Shown in pieces: positions 1-8,410 of a stretch of DNA of 35,180 nucleotides. The stretch spans positions 1 through 35,180 of the forward strand of contig CALRBH010000009.1 of the NCBI GenBank assembly GCA_943354165.1, written 5' to 3'. The position numbers and the translations under genes were made by a program. The stretch comes from Candidatus Uhrbacteria bacterium RIFOXYB12_FULL_58_10 (GTDB lineage Bacteria > Patescibacteriota > Patescibacteriia > UBA9934 > GWF2-40-263). Position 1 is the first letter of the stretch, and each line of letters begins with the position of its first letter. The notes below the pieces were generated by a model. That model saw only the letters and a program-made list of their open reading frames with translations. It searched no databases and was not told where the DNA came from.

Positions 1-2
1 GG

Positions 3-344
3 CTCGTGCTGTCGCTCGGGATCGCCGTGGATGCGAACGTGCTCATCTTTGAACGCATGAAGGACGAGTACCGCTCCGGCCGCGACTTCTCGCTCGCGAT
101 TGAGGAAGGGTTCCGCCGCGCCTGGGCGCCGATTCGGGACGGGCACATGACCACGTTCATCTCCGCCGCAGTACTGTACGCGTTCTCCTCGAGCTTCGTG
201 CGCGGGTTTGCGCTTACACTCGGCGTAGGTGTGGTGCTCTCGCTTTTCACGGCGATTACCGTGACGCGCACGTACGTCCGCGTCGCTGCCTCGTTTGAAA
301 CGCTCCGCAAGCCGGGTCTGTTCGCATTTAAGCGTAAGGTCTAG
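3..344 (+). CDS. secD: SecD, C-terminal part (partial at window start)
   Basis: This is the last ~114 residues of the SecD subunit of the SecDF accessory complex, which uses the proton-motive force to help Sec-exported proteins leave the membrane. The visible part carries the conserved helix with [15 protein letters not shown], the GHMTTFISA loop and the final transmembrane helices, all typical of the SecD/SecF RND-type C-terminal domain. The reading frame is open to the window edge, so the true start lies upstream. It ends with TAG six bases before secF, so the two are surely cotranscribed. Identification is firm from motifs and synteny. Confidence 0.95.
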   Translation, partial: LVLSLGIAVDANVLIFERMKDEYRSGRDFSLAIEEGFRRAWAPIRDGHMTTFISAAVLYAFSSSFVRGFALTLGVGVVLSLFTAITVTRTYVRVAASFETLRKPGLFAFKRKV

Positions 345-350
345 TCCTAT

Positions 351-1268
351 ATGACACTCAACTTTGTCGCCAATCGCAAGATCTGGTTTGCCATTTCCGC
401 CGTCATGATCGCCGGCTCCATCGCCTCCTTGGCGATTTGGGGACTGCGGTTCGGCGTGGACTTTACGGGCGGATCGCTCATGGAACTCTCTTTTGGGGAG
501 GCACACTCCACTGCGGAAGTTTCTTCGGCGCTTACGGAAATCGGCTTCGGTTCTGCAACGGTGCAGTCAGCCGGAGAGCAGGGAGTTCTGATCCGCTTGC
601 CACCGCTCACGGAAGATGAACATCAGAAGATCCTCGCGTCCCTCAAGACGACGTTCTCGACGGATACTGCGCTTACGGAACAACGCTTCAATTCCGTCGG
701 TCCGGTCGTCGGAGCGGAATTGCGCAAGACGGCCATGACGGGCGTGTTGGTAACCTTGCTTCTCATCGGTCTTTACATCGCCTGGGCGTTTCGCAAGGTG
801 AATGATCCGGTGCCGGGGTGGAAGTACGCCGTGCTCGTGGTCGCCTGCGCCGCGCACGACGTGATCGTGCCGCTCGGCGCCTTCGCTGTCTTTGGGCATT
901 TCTACGGATGGGAAGTCGGTGCTGCGTTCGTGGCCGCCGCGCTCACCATTCTCGGGTATTCCATCAGCGATACCGTGGTGGTATTTGACCGTACGCGTGA
1001 AAATCTCCTGAAGGACCCTGGCGTTCCGTTTGCAGAGACGGTGGAAAGGAGTATCCGCGAGACGTTTATTCGTTCCGTAAATACGTCCGTCACCGTGCTG
1101 CTCGCGCTTTTCGCTATTTTCTTCTTCGGCGGGGAAACCACCAAGCCGTTCGCCCTCGCGCTCATCATCGGGATCGCGGTCGGAACGTATTCGTCCATCT
1201 TCTTCGCAAGCCCGGCGCTTGTGGCGTGGGACGATTGGGGGAAACGGAAGGGGAATGGAGGGCGGTAA
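351..1268 (+). CDS. secF: Protein translocase subunit SecF
   Basis: SecF, 305 aa, the usual length, partner of SecD in the inner-membrane SecDF complex that supports late steps of Sec export. The N-terminal helix is followed by the family signature FGVDFTGGSLMELSF (about residues 30-44), a periplasmic P4-type domain, and a C-terminal bundle with GYSISDTVVVFDR and RSVNTSVTVLLALF. The start ATG lies 6 nt after the secD stop. The last residues (KGNGGR) are encoded by the first part of a G-rich intergenic repeat that continues past the stop, so the C-terminal tail may have been rewritten by that repeat. Confidence 0.97.
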   Translation: MTLNFVANRKIWFAISAVMIAGSIASLAIWGLRFGVDFTGGSLMELSFGEAHSTAEVSSALTEIGFGSATVQSAGEQGVLIRLPPLTEDEHQKILASLKTTFSTDTALTEQRFNSVGPVVGAELRKTAMTGVLVTLLLIGLYIAWAFRKVNDPVPGWKYAVLVVACAAHDVIVPLGAFAVFGHFYGWEVGAAFVAAALTILGYSISDTVVVFDRTRENLLKDPGVPFAETVERSIRETFIRSVNTSVTVLLALFAIFFFGGETTKPFALALIIGIAVGTYSSIFFASPALVAWDDWGKRKGNGGR

Positions 1269-1371
1269 GGGTGGTGAGGGTTGTAAGGGAAAAGATCGGG
1301 TCGACCGATCTTTTTCGTTTTCCCCTTACCGCCCTTACAACCCTTATAGACCTAACCGCCCTAACCGCCAT
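1259..1371. repeat. G-rich/C-rich intergenic inverted repeat
   Basis: Runs built from GGTAAGGG, GTGAGGG and TTGTAAGGG on the left are mirrored on the right by CCCCTTACCGCCCTTACAACCC, then CTAACCGCC twice. The two arms flank the secF terminator, giving a near-palindrome of about 100 nt. The same word family (GTTGTAAGGGCGGTAAGG) recurs at 18168-18270. The left arm overlaps the secF stop codon. No protein is encoded. I see this as a dispersed, degenerate repeat family of the genome; origin unknown. Confidence 0.8.
1290..1315 (+). terminator. Rho-independent terminator after secDF
   Basis: A 9-bp stem AAAGATCGG/CCGATCTTT with a 5-nt loop is followed by TTTTT. It lies 22 nt after the secF stop, in the centre of the larger inverted repeat. 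The outer arms (GGGAAAA/TTTTCCC) can extend the stem. It ends the secDF transcript. Confidence 0.8.
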
Positions 1372-1391
1372 ATGATATACTCGAGCGAGCT

Positions 1392-3026
1392 ATGTCTTGG
1401 ATAAATGAACTGTTGCAGCGGCCCATCGAAGAGACGTTATATACGCTCACGGTGATCTTTGGCTGGGTCTCCACCACGGCGGTGCTGGTGTCGGGATTTT
1501 TGAAGGTGTGGCAGAACCACCGGCAAGGACAGTTCGTCCAGACCATCAATAACGTCCTGCTTTCCATTTCCGTTCCGGGGAACACGGAGCAGACGCCTAA
1601 GGCCATCGAATCGCTGTTCGCGAACCTTTCGGGCTGCTATTCGAATTTCAACTGGAAGGAACGATGGGTCGTCGGCAAGGTGCAGCCCACATTTTCCTTC
1701 GAAATCGTTTCCATCGAGGGGTATACCCAGTTTCTCGTCCACACGCAGACTAAATTCCGCGACCTCATCGAGGCCGCCATTTACGCCCACTATCCTGAAG
1801 CGGAAATTTCCGAAGTGGAGGATTACGCCCATATTGCCCCGCACCATTTCCCGGACGACCAGTACGATGCCTGGGGCATGGAGATCACCCTCAAGAACGA
1901 CGAGTATCTTCCGATCCGCACGTACGTGGATTTCGAGGACAAGATCGCCGGCGAGTATAAGGATCCGCTCGGCCAGATCCTTGAAATGCTTGCCAAGATG
2001 CGTCCGGGCGAACACTTCTGGTTCCAGATTCTTGTTCAGGCTCGGGACAACGATTGGAAGAAGGCCGGCCTGAAGTACATCGACAAGTCGTACGGCGTTC
2101 CGGAGAAGCATTCCAAGAGTGCCGTCTCCACGGCCATCGAAGCCGCGTTGTGGCTTCCTAACGAAGTGGCGAAGCAGGCGTTTGACCTCGGTGTCCTCCC
2201 AGATGAACACGCGCAGGAACAGGATCCGTGGAAGGCGTTTAAGCTTACGCCGGTTCAGAAGGAACAGGCAGAAGGCGTTCTCGACAAGATGGGGAAGACG
2301 GGGCATGCCACAAAGCTGCGCATCGTCTATTTGGCGCGCAAGGAGGCGTATAATAAAGGCGGTCGTGCGGCGATGATCAAGGGTCTGTTGAGTCTGTATG
2401 CGCATCAGAACCTGAACGCGTTCGGTCCGCATTCGGCCTCGATTCCGAAGGATGATTATTTCTGGCAGAAATGGTCTTACACGGCAAAACAGTCCAGACT
2501 GGTGAATGCGTATGCCAAACGCTCATGGGGAACGGGAGCTACGCCTAAGGTTCTCAATACGGAAGAGCTTGCTACGCTTTGGCATTTTCCGGCTATCGGA
2601 GTGAAGGCGCCGCTCGTGCAGAAGGCCGAGGCCCGCCGCGGGGAACCGCCAACTGGCTTGCCGCTTGGGCTTGATAGTACGGATGATCTGGTGCCACCAC
2701 CGCCGCTTGCAATGGCTTCCATGAAGAGTCATCCGCCATCTGGTGGACATGGCGACCATGGGAGTAGAAAGGTGCTGATTCCATCACATCATCTCAGTGT
2801 GGAATCTATGTCAGAAGGTCCAGATGTTTCTTTGCCACCAATGGATCATAAGGTTCATGTCTACGAAGAAGAAGAAACAGAGGCTGGGCTTGATGCGGAT
2901 GATATTCCAGGACCACCGGCGGACATAGAACTCCCTGGCCCGCCATCCATGCGGATGCCTAAGTCTGCGCCTGTCATGGTTTCAGATGAGGCTGACGACG
3001 AGACGCCTCCGAACCTGCCCGTCTAG
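1392..3026 (+). CDS. Large membrane-anchored protein paired with T4SS-like ATPase
   Basis: 544-aa protein with one clear hydrophobic segment near the N terminus (about residues 18-38, containing TVIFGWVSTTAVLVSGF), then a long soluble region and a Pro-rich, acidic, low-complexity tail (about 430-544). No catalytic motif is visible. In CPR genomes a protein of this kind regularly precedes a VirD4/TraD-like or HerA-like ATPase; from memory it resembles the DUF8128-type family, which I cannot verify here. A -10-like TATGAT at 1371 precedes the start and the stop is 1 nt before the next start, so the two genes are cotranscribed. I infer a membrane platform for the downstream ATPase in DNA or protein transfer; the exact function is unknown. 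Confidence 0.8.
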   Translation: MSWINELLQRPIEETLYTLTVIFGWVSTTAVLVSGFLKVWQNHRQGQFVQTINNVLLSISVPGNTEQTPKAIESLFANLSGCYSNFNWKERWVVGKVQPTFSFEIVSIEGYTQFLVHTQTKFRDLIEAAIYAHYPEAEISEVEDYAHIAPHHFPDDQYDAWGMEITLKNDEYLPIRTYVDFEDKIAGEYKDPLGQILEMLAKMRPGEHFWFQILVQARDNDWKKAGLKYIDKSYGVPEKHSKSAVSTAIEAALWLPNEVAKQAFDLGVLPDEHAQEQDPWKAFKLTPVQKEQAEGVLDKMGKTGHATKLRIVYLARKEAYNKGGRAAMIKGLLSLYAHQNLNAFGPHSASIPKDDYFWQKWSYTAKQSRLVNAYAKRSWGTGATPKVLNTEELATLWHFPAIGVKAPLVQKAEARRGEPPTGLPLGLDSTDDLVPPPPLAMASMKSHPPSGGHGDHGSRKVLIPSHHLSVESMSEGPDVSLPPMDHKVHVYEEEETEAGLDADDIPGPPADIELPGPPSMRMPKSAPVMVSDEADDETPPNLPV

Positions 3027-3027
3027 T

Positions 3028-4827
3028 ATGTCCGCTTACGACCACGAACACGAACAAGAGATTACGTACTTCGGTCGTACCAACTTCCGCAATCAACTGC
3101 GGAAATTTGGTATTAAACAGGATGACCGTCGTCGGCATACGTACGTGATCGGAAAAACCGGCATGGGAAAGACCGTGCTTCTGGAAAACATGATGCTGTC
3201 CGACATCTATGCGGGGCACGGCGCGTGTTATGTGGATCCGCACGGGGACACCGCCGAGCGCCTCATCGACTTCATTCCAAGTTGGAGAATAAATGACGTC
3301 GTATATTTCAACCCGGCTGATCTTGAATTTCCGATGGGGTTCAATATTCTTGAAGCCGTGGACGAACGTCACAAGCACCTGGTTGCGTCTGGGATGATGG
3401 GTGTCTTCAAGAAGATTTGGGTGGACCTGTGGAGTGCGCGCATGGAGTACATTTTGAACAACACTATTTTGGCGCTGCTCGACAATCCAGGATCCACGCT
3501 GCTCGGGATCAACCGCATGTTGTCGGATGCGGACTTCCGGAAAAACATCATTAGCAACGTGAAGGATCCGATCGTCAAGCAGTTTTGGCTGGTTGAGTTC
3601 GCGAGCTATAACGAAAAGTACGCGCAGGAGGCCGTGGCGCCGATCCAAAACAAGATCGGTCAGTTCTTGTCGGCGAGCATCATCCGCAACATCGTGGCGC
3701 AGGTGAACTCCACCTTCGATATCCGCAAGCTCATGGATGAAGGAAAGATTTTCATCGTGAACCTCTCCAAGGGCCGCATCGGGGAAGACAGCTCGCGTCT
3801 ACTTGGAGGGATGCTCATTACGAAAATTCAGCTTGCCGCCATGGAACGCGTGGATATGGCGGAAGCGGATCGCAAGGACTTTTACCTGTACGTGGACGAG
3901 TTCCAGAACTTCGCCGTCGATTCCTTTGCGGGCATTTTGTCCGAGGCACGCAAGTATCGACTTTGTCTGACGATCGCCCACCAGTACGTCGCACAGCTTT
4001 CCGACGAGGTGCGCGAGGCCGTGTTCGGAAACGTCGGGACGATCATTTCGTTCCGTGTGGGCGCACCGGACGGGGAATTCATGGAAAAGGAATTCACGCC
4101 ACGATTTCTCGTCGAAGACATCATTAACCTGCCGAAGTACAACGTGTACTTGAAATTACTCATCGATGGCGTTACGAGCCAGCCGTTCTCCGCGTTGACG
4201 CTGCCACCAATCGCCAAACGCACGCACAGCACGGATAAAGTAATCCGCGTCTGCCATGAGCGTTACAGCGTACCGCGCGCAAACATCGAAGATAAAGTGA
4301 TGAAGTGGAGCGGCATGGAGGGTGTGTCCGATGAACAGCTTTACGAAAAGGCGGCGGAACGGAAGTCGGCGGCCAAGGGATCCAAGAAGCCGCAACACAA
4401 GTACAACTGTACGCGCTGTACTAATGAAATCATTTTACCAGTTGAACTCGATAGGAGTCGTCCGATCTATTGCGAATCCTGCATTGAAATTGTTCGCGCG
4501 GAACGGAAGTCAGGGAAGGTGACGCCTGTTGTGCCACCGGTTGTTTCGTTGGTGCCAGCCGTATCGACTCCACCGATAAAACCGATGGTCGCAGCAATGC
4601 CCGCACTTAAACCAGCGATGCCAAAGCCGGCCATGAAGCCGACACCAAAACCGATGTCTCCAGCTAAACCCGTTCCTCCATCAGCACCTGCCGGCGAAGC
4701 GTTTGGCGGCCGGCCACGGATCGTGAAGGAAGAGACACCCAAGCACGTCGAGCATCTTGCCCCTGAATCCATCGCGCCGTCCGGTCCCATCGTTCTAAAG
4801 CCAAACGAGGAGATTCGATTCGATTAA
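3028..4827 (+). CDS. VirD4/TraD-like (T4SS coupling) ATPase with zinc ribbon tail
   Basis: 599-aa P-loop ATPase. Walker A GKTGMGKT is at residues 42-49, and CYVDPHGD follows. A Walker B-type strand FYLYVDEFQNF lies about residue 290 and matches TraM-recognition/TraG-D ATPases of type IV secretion. After the ATPase core comes a four-cysteine zinc ribbon (CTRC, then CESC, about 465-490) and a long Pro/Lys/Ala-rich disordered tail. The start was chosen at 3028, just after the previous stop and shortly before conserved sequence; an upstream in-frame ATG at 2986 lies inside the preceding gene. In characterised systems such ATPases move DNA or proteins across the envelope; with its membrane partner upstream this one probably does too. 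The substrate is unknown. Confidence 0.85.
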   Translation: MSAYDHEHEQEITYFGRTNFRNQLRKFGIKQDDRRRHTYVIGKTGMGKTVLLENMMLSDIYAGHGACYVDPHGDTAERLIDFIPSWRINDVVYFNPADLEFPMGFNILEAVDERHKHLVASGMMGVFKKIWVDLWSARMEYILNNTILALLDNPGSTLLGINRMLSDADFRKNIISNVKDPIVKQFWLVEFASYNEKYAQEAVAPIQNKIGQFLSASIIRNIVAQVNSTFDIRKLMDEGKIFIVNLSKGRIGEDSSRLLGGMLITKIQLAAMERVDMAEADRKDFYLYVDEFQNFAVDSFAGILSEARKYRLCLTIAHQYVAQLSDEVREAVFGNVGTIISFRVGAPDGEFMEKEFTPRFLVEDIINLPKYNVYLKLLIDGVTSQPFSALTLPPIAKRTHSTDKVIRVCHERYSVPRANIEDKVMKWSGMEGVSDEQLYEKAAERKSAAKGSKKPQHKYNCTRCTNEIILPVELDRSRPIYCESCIEIVRAERKSGKVTPVVPPVVSLVPAVSTPPIKPMVAAMPALKPAMPKPAMKPTPKPMSPAKPVPPSAPAGEAFGGRPRIVKEETPKHVEHLAPESIAPSGPIVLKPNEEIRFD

Positions 4828-4832
4828 GACGT

Positions 4833-5615
4833 ATGACCATCCTTCAAGCCGCTGTTCTCGGGATCGTACAGGGAATGACGGAGTTTCTTCCGGTTTCAAG
4901 CTCCGGTCACCTTATCCTCGTCCCTGCCTTGTTTGGATGGTCGGAGCATCCCGTGGCGTTTAACGCGGCGATTCATCTTGGGACGCTACTCGCCGTGTTC
5001 ATCGCCTTGCGCGAGGACATTGTGCGGATCCTGCGAGGACTTTTTAAAAATGACGAGTGGGGGAAGCTGGGTTGGATGATCGCGATTGCCACGATCCCCA
5101 CGCTGTTCGTTGGTTTTCTGATTAGTGAAGTGCTGACCATTGATTTCAACACTCCAGAAATCATTGCAGGCACGCTCGCATTCTGGGGCGTTGCTCTCTA
5201 TCTTGTCGATCGATATTCCGCCACGACCGTGCAAGACATGCGTGCGACCGGTTGGCGGCGCGTGATCATCATCGGATGTGCGCAGGTTCTCTCGCTCATT
5301 CCCGGAACGTCAAGAAGCGGTGTGACAATTACGGCCGGACGCGCGCTTGGGCTTTCCCGCGAAACCGCGGCGCGATTCTCCTTCCTCCTTGGCATCCCAG
5401 CGATCACGGCTGCGGGATTCCTTTCGATGGCGCAGATTTACAAAGGCTCGGCGCCGGTTGAGACGCTTCCGCTCATGGTCGGCATCGCCGCATCATTCGC
5501 TTCCGGACTTTTTGCGATCTGCATGCTTCTGAAGCTGATGAAATCGACTTCGTACGCCCCGTTTGCGGTCTATCGCATCCTTCTTGCCATGGTGGTCGTA
5601 ACTGTGCTTCTCTAG
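4833..5615 (+). CDS. uppP: Undecaprenyl-diphosphatase UppP (BacA)
   Basis: 260-aa integral membrane phosphatase that turns undecaprenyl diphosphate into the monophosphate lipid carrier used for peptidoglycan and surface polysaccharides. The family motifs are intact: EFLPVSSSGHL near residues 17-27 and PGTSRSGVTI in the second half, both contributing to the active site. Several hydrophobic helices follow and the length is normal. It starts 6 nt after the ATPase gene, so it sits at the end of that operon, though it is functionally separate. It matches the polysaccharide locus at the other end of the window, which needs the same lipid carrier. Confidence 0.97.
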   Translation: MTILQAAVLGIVQGMTEFLPVSSSGHLILVPALFGWSEHPVAFNAAIHLGTLLAVFIALREDIVRILRGLFKNDEWGKLGWMIAIATIPTLFVGFLISEVLTIDFNTPEIIAGTLAFWGVALYLVDRYSATTVQDMRATGWRRVIIIGCAQVLSLIPGTSRSGVTITAGRALGLSRETAARFSFLLGIPAITAAGFLSMAQIYKGSAPVETLPLMVGIAASFASGLFAICMLLKLMKSTSYAPFAVYRILLAMVVVTVLL

Positions 5616-5634
5616 AAGTAATCAACGTCTACAC

Positions 5635-6455
5635 ATGAAATATTTACTCTCTTTGCGGCGTTCGCAGCCGCGGGAAGGATCACCCAAGCTCCACTTACGG
5701 TTTCAGATATATTTAATGCAGATAATACTCTTACGGTAGAATAGGGCAGCGTGGCAGTTTCGCGGGCAGAAGGGACGAAAGAAACCGTCACGACCGCTAC
5801 GACCGTCGCTCCTGGAGACAATCTTACGGTTTCCAATGACGGATTCGCATCGATTCAGTGGTTCGATGATTCCGTGAGTCGGTTGAAAGCCGGAACCATC
5901 ATTCGCATAACGGCGACCGATTACAATCCGGACGACATCAGCCAGACCAAGGTAAACTTTGAAGTTGTGACCGGAACCGTGTGGTCTAAAGTGATGGATC
6001 TCGTGAATGGAGAGTCCTCGTTCTCTGCACAAGGTGGAGGCGTGGTCTCTGTCGTTCGCGGAACGGTTTTTAACATGACTATTACGACCGATGCGGTGCT
6101 TGTTGATGCCATTGAACACGCAACGTTTGTAAAGATGGAAGGCGAGGAAACCCGTGATATCGCCCAGGGGGAAAGCGCCTAGCTTCCTCCAAAAAACCAT
6201 CCAGAACGGAAACTCGGCATGAAGGCGATGCGTTTGTCTTCGACCTTAAAAGCGAAGGTAGATTCTGCCTGGTTCAAGAGTAATGGCGCGGAAGATACGC
6301 GTGATGCCGGAAGGATTCGTGAAAAGTTCCTTCCGCGCATGGAAGCGTTAGAGAAGAGTGCAAATCCGGATGTTCGTTTGAAATTATTGCTTCTGAAACG
6401 GATCGGCGAAGAATTTATCATGGAGGCGCCTAAAGATTTCTCCTGCTCCCCTTGA
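5635..6455 (+). pseudogene. FecR-domain protein, broken by frameshift and two TAG stops
   Basis: The frame around 5637-6182 encodes a FecR-like beta-rich domain: LTVSDIFNADNTLTVE before a TAG at 5742-5744, then GSVAVSRAEGTKETVT and GGVVSVVRGTVFNMTI. The same frame holds a hydrophobic stretch (TLFAAFAAAG) that could be a signal peptide, but the only nearby ATG (5635) is in another frame. A second TAG (6180-6182) cuts off a helical tail (KAMRLSSTLKAKVDSAWF onward) that stays in frame to 6455. Both stops could come from CAG by one C-to-T change. An intact product might start at GTG 5751 (143 aa), but the signal peptide would be lost. The adjacent CHASE2-cyclase gene is also broken, which supports decay of the whole locus. 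Confidence 0.75.
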
Positions 6456-6485
6456 AATCAAGACGATTTCACCTACGCGTTAATT

Positions 6486-7390
6486 ATGGCAACTCTTGGC
6501 CTGTTTCGCCGCCTGAACCGCCGTGCACGACGTGTCGCGGCGTTTTGGCTGCTTGCGAGCCTTATATTCGGCAGCCTTCTTGCGGGTGCGGCTTACACCG
6601 GACGGCTTGCTTCGCTCAACCAGACGCTTTCGAATTATCTTTACGTTCGCCCAGGAGCCGTTCCTCCGGGGAACGTGGTGATCGTCGCGATGGATGACAA
6701 AACGCTTGATGCGCGTCCGACGTCCGAGCTTGGGACGCTCCGTTTGCCCAAGGCTGATTATGCCCGCGTGATTTCGGCGGTTCGATCAGCCGGTGCGGCG
6801 GCTATTGGTGTAGACATCATCCTCTCCGAATCTTCCGATCCGGCGGACGTCGCTGCCTTGCAGGACGTGCTTGCGGCGGTGGACGATACGGTGCTTGCCG
6901 CACGTCCGGGGGATTCGGCAATCGCAGCTCTTTTGCCACTGAAGGCGCTAGGGGCTTCGCGGATCGGAAGCGTACTGTTTGCTCCGAACATTGATGGTGT
7001 CGTGCGCCGGGAGCGTCTCATGTTTTCTGACGAAAATGTGCGCCTTGCGTTTCCTCTCGCCGTACTCGACGCGTATTTCGCCCAACCATCAAATCCGGAC
7101 CGTCGTGAAGGGGAAGAATAAGCATGTGCGGATTTTTGAGCTGCTTGGCGAACGCGGAACGCTGAGCAAATCGTCACGCAAGACGGTCGTATCCTTATAA
7201 GGAAGGGCTCGAGGCGTACCGGGCGGCCCGGTTCGAGGACGCGGAGCGATTCTTCCTGGAAGCGCTGCGGATTACGCCAGATGACGGGTCGTCAACGGTG
7301 TTTTTGGATCGATGCGCCTCGCTGCGCGCGCAGGGGATTGTTACGGGTTGGGACGAGGTGTATCGTGCCAAGGAGAATAGGATAGATTGA
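6486..7390 (+). pseudogene. CHASE2-adenylate cyclase gene with deleted catalytic core
   Basis: The 5' part (6486-about 7100) encodes an N-terminal transmembrane helix and a CHASE2 sensor domain, with VVIVAMDDKTL, KADYARVISAVRSAG and AIGVDIILSE. Normally three membrane helices and a class III cyclase domain follow. Here, around 7100, the sequence jumps in another frame to what looks like the very end of a cyclase (VVKGKNKHVRIFELLGERG). After one more frame change near 7193 it gives the usual cyclase C-terminal tail (YKEGLEAYRAARFEDAERFF, then GWDEVYRAKE) to a stop at 7388. The GGDEF/cyclase core is missing. This points to an internal deletion plus frameshifts. A 211-aa CHASE2 fragment (6486-7121) could still be made. 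Confidence 0.8.
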
Positions 7391-7465
7391 CATTCTCCCC
7401 GGATTTCGTTACCTTCCAATGGTTCCATTTCGGAACTATTGCGCTACCTGCGCATTGAGGTTCGT

Positions 7466-7984
7466 ATGACCCAGCCAGATGTTCCTTCCTCGCCCGCTCA
7501 AGTACCTGGCACAGACGTCCCATCTCCTCCGTCGCAGTCGACTGTGAAGATGAGCGTCGCTGTGAACCAGCCGCCAGTGATCCAGTTCACGCGTGGCCAA
7601 CTCAGCTTCGGCCTCTTCATATTCGTGGGGACGATTGCGCTCCTGGCGTTGGGGTTCTGGAACAAGGTCGAAGCGTTTCGGCCCGCGCCTGAGGTGCGCA
7701 TCGAGCGCGTCCTCATGATCTCGGATGACGAGTGTTCCATCATTATGGGCGACTTCGACTCGCTCTGCGCCGCGTACACGGAGCTCAGGGCTGATCTTAA
7801 GAAAGAGCAGGCCGAAGTTCTATACCTGCGTATGGAGAACATAATGGCGCTGGCCGAATTGCGCCGGCATAAGATCGCGTTCCCTTCGTTCTATCAGGAG
7901 CCGATGCAGTTCCGCGTGCTCCACGAGCCGATGGATATGGACACGGCCGAGACGATCTTTGACCTGAAGGGAGGTACGCAGTAA
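7466..7984 (+). CDS. Single-pass membrane protein of unknown function
   Basis: 172 aa from ATG 7466, preceded by GAGG at a suitable distance; an upstream in-frame start at 7439 lacks such a site. The layout is a Pro/Ser/Thr-rich cytoplasmic-looking N terminus (about 1-45), one transmembrane helix (about 53-72, LFIFVGTIALLALGFW), then a soluble region with a helical, coiled-coil-prone segment (YTELRADLKKEQAEVLYLRM). No known domain was recognised. It opens an islet of three small unrecognised genes whose sequence reads as richer in GC than the flanks. Confidence 0.65.
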   Translation: MTQPDVPSSPAQVPGTDVPSPPSQSTVKMSVAVNQPPVIQFTRGQLSFGLFIFVGTIALLALGFWNKVEAFRPAPEVRIERVLMISDDECSIIMGDFDSLCAAYTELRADLKKEQAEVLYLRMENIMALAELRRHKIAFPSFYQEPMQFRVLHEPMDMDTAETIFDLKGGTQ

Positions 7985-8018
7985 AATATCGGCACTCAAC
8001 CCGCATCTGGAGTGCCTC

Positions 8019-8267
8019 ATGATCGTGACTTCGTTCCTTTCTCCACCCAACACCATCACCATTTCACCCGGCCCAACGAACGCCGTGCCCATGCCTCGTG
8101 TGCCGCCGCGTTCCATCTGCGAGGGAAGCTGGCGTCCTCCGCAGGAAGCCGAATGCGACCGACTCGCGCGGATCACCGGAGAGCCCTGGTGGAAGTTCCG
8201 CCAGCCTGGCACCGGCAAGGGTGTCAGCAAGGTCGTTCGCGTCATGCGAGCCAACGCCCGGCGATAG
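8019..8267 (+). CDS. Small hypothetical protein
   Basis: 82-aa reading frame beginning at ATG 8019 with GGAG nine bases upstream; a GGCACTC/GAGTGCC dyad precedes the start. The N-terminal half is rich in Pro, Ser and Thr; the C-terminal half is basic and could form a helix (KGVSKVVRVMRANARR). I do not recognise a family. A clean terminator 23 nt after the stop argues that it is a real transcription unit. Confidence 0.45.
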   Translation: MIVTSFLSPPNTITISPGPTNAVPMPRVPPRSICEGSWRPPQEAECDRLARITGEPWWKFRQPGTGKGVSKVVRVMRANARR

Positions 8268-8289
8268 CCCAGCTGCTGCAGCGTTCAAT

Positions 8290-8320
8290 AGCCCTCGGTT
8301 CTACGAGGGCTCTTCTTTTT
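8290..8320 (+). terminator. Rho-independent terminator
   Basis: 8-bp stem AGCCCTCG/CGAGGGCT with a 6-nt loop, followed by CTTCTTTTT. It ends the transcript of the 82-aa gene. Confidence 0.85.
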
Positions 8321-8410
8321 CTGTGAGCCCGCACCCATTGACATTTTGGCTGAACTCACCAGACTCCGGCCACCCATGGGTTCAGGAACCCATCATAACA
8401 AGGAGAAAAC

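Noticed and set aside
1259-1371. CRISPR-like array from the GGTAAGGG words
   Set aside because: Word lengths are 7-10 nt with no unique spacers, and the arms are mirrored, so it is an inverted short-word repeat, not a CRISPR.
1437-2432. 331-aa open frame on the minus strand
   Set aside because: It is antisense to the 544-aa membrane protein gene and has no recognisable domain; codon-position bias of the plus-strand gene explains it.
5742-6182. TAG recoded as an amino acid
   Set aside because: Intact genes here (secD, the 544-aa gene, uppP, the SpoU methyltransferase) end with TAG at the expected lengths, so the two TAGs in the FecR frame are better read as mutations.
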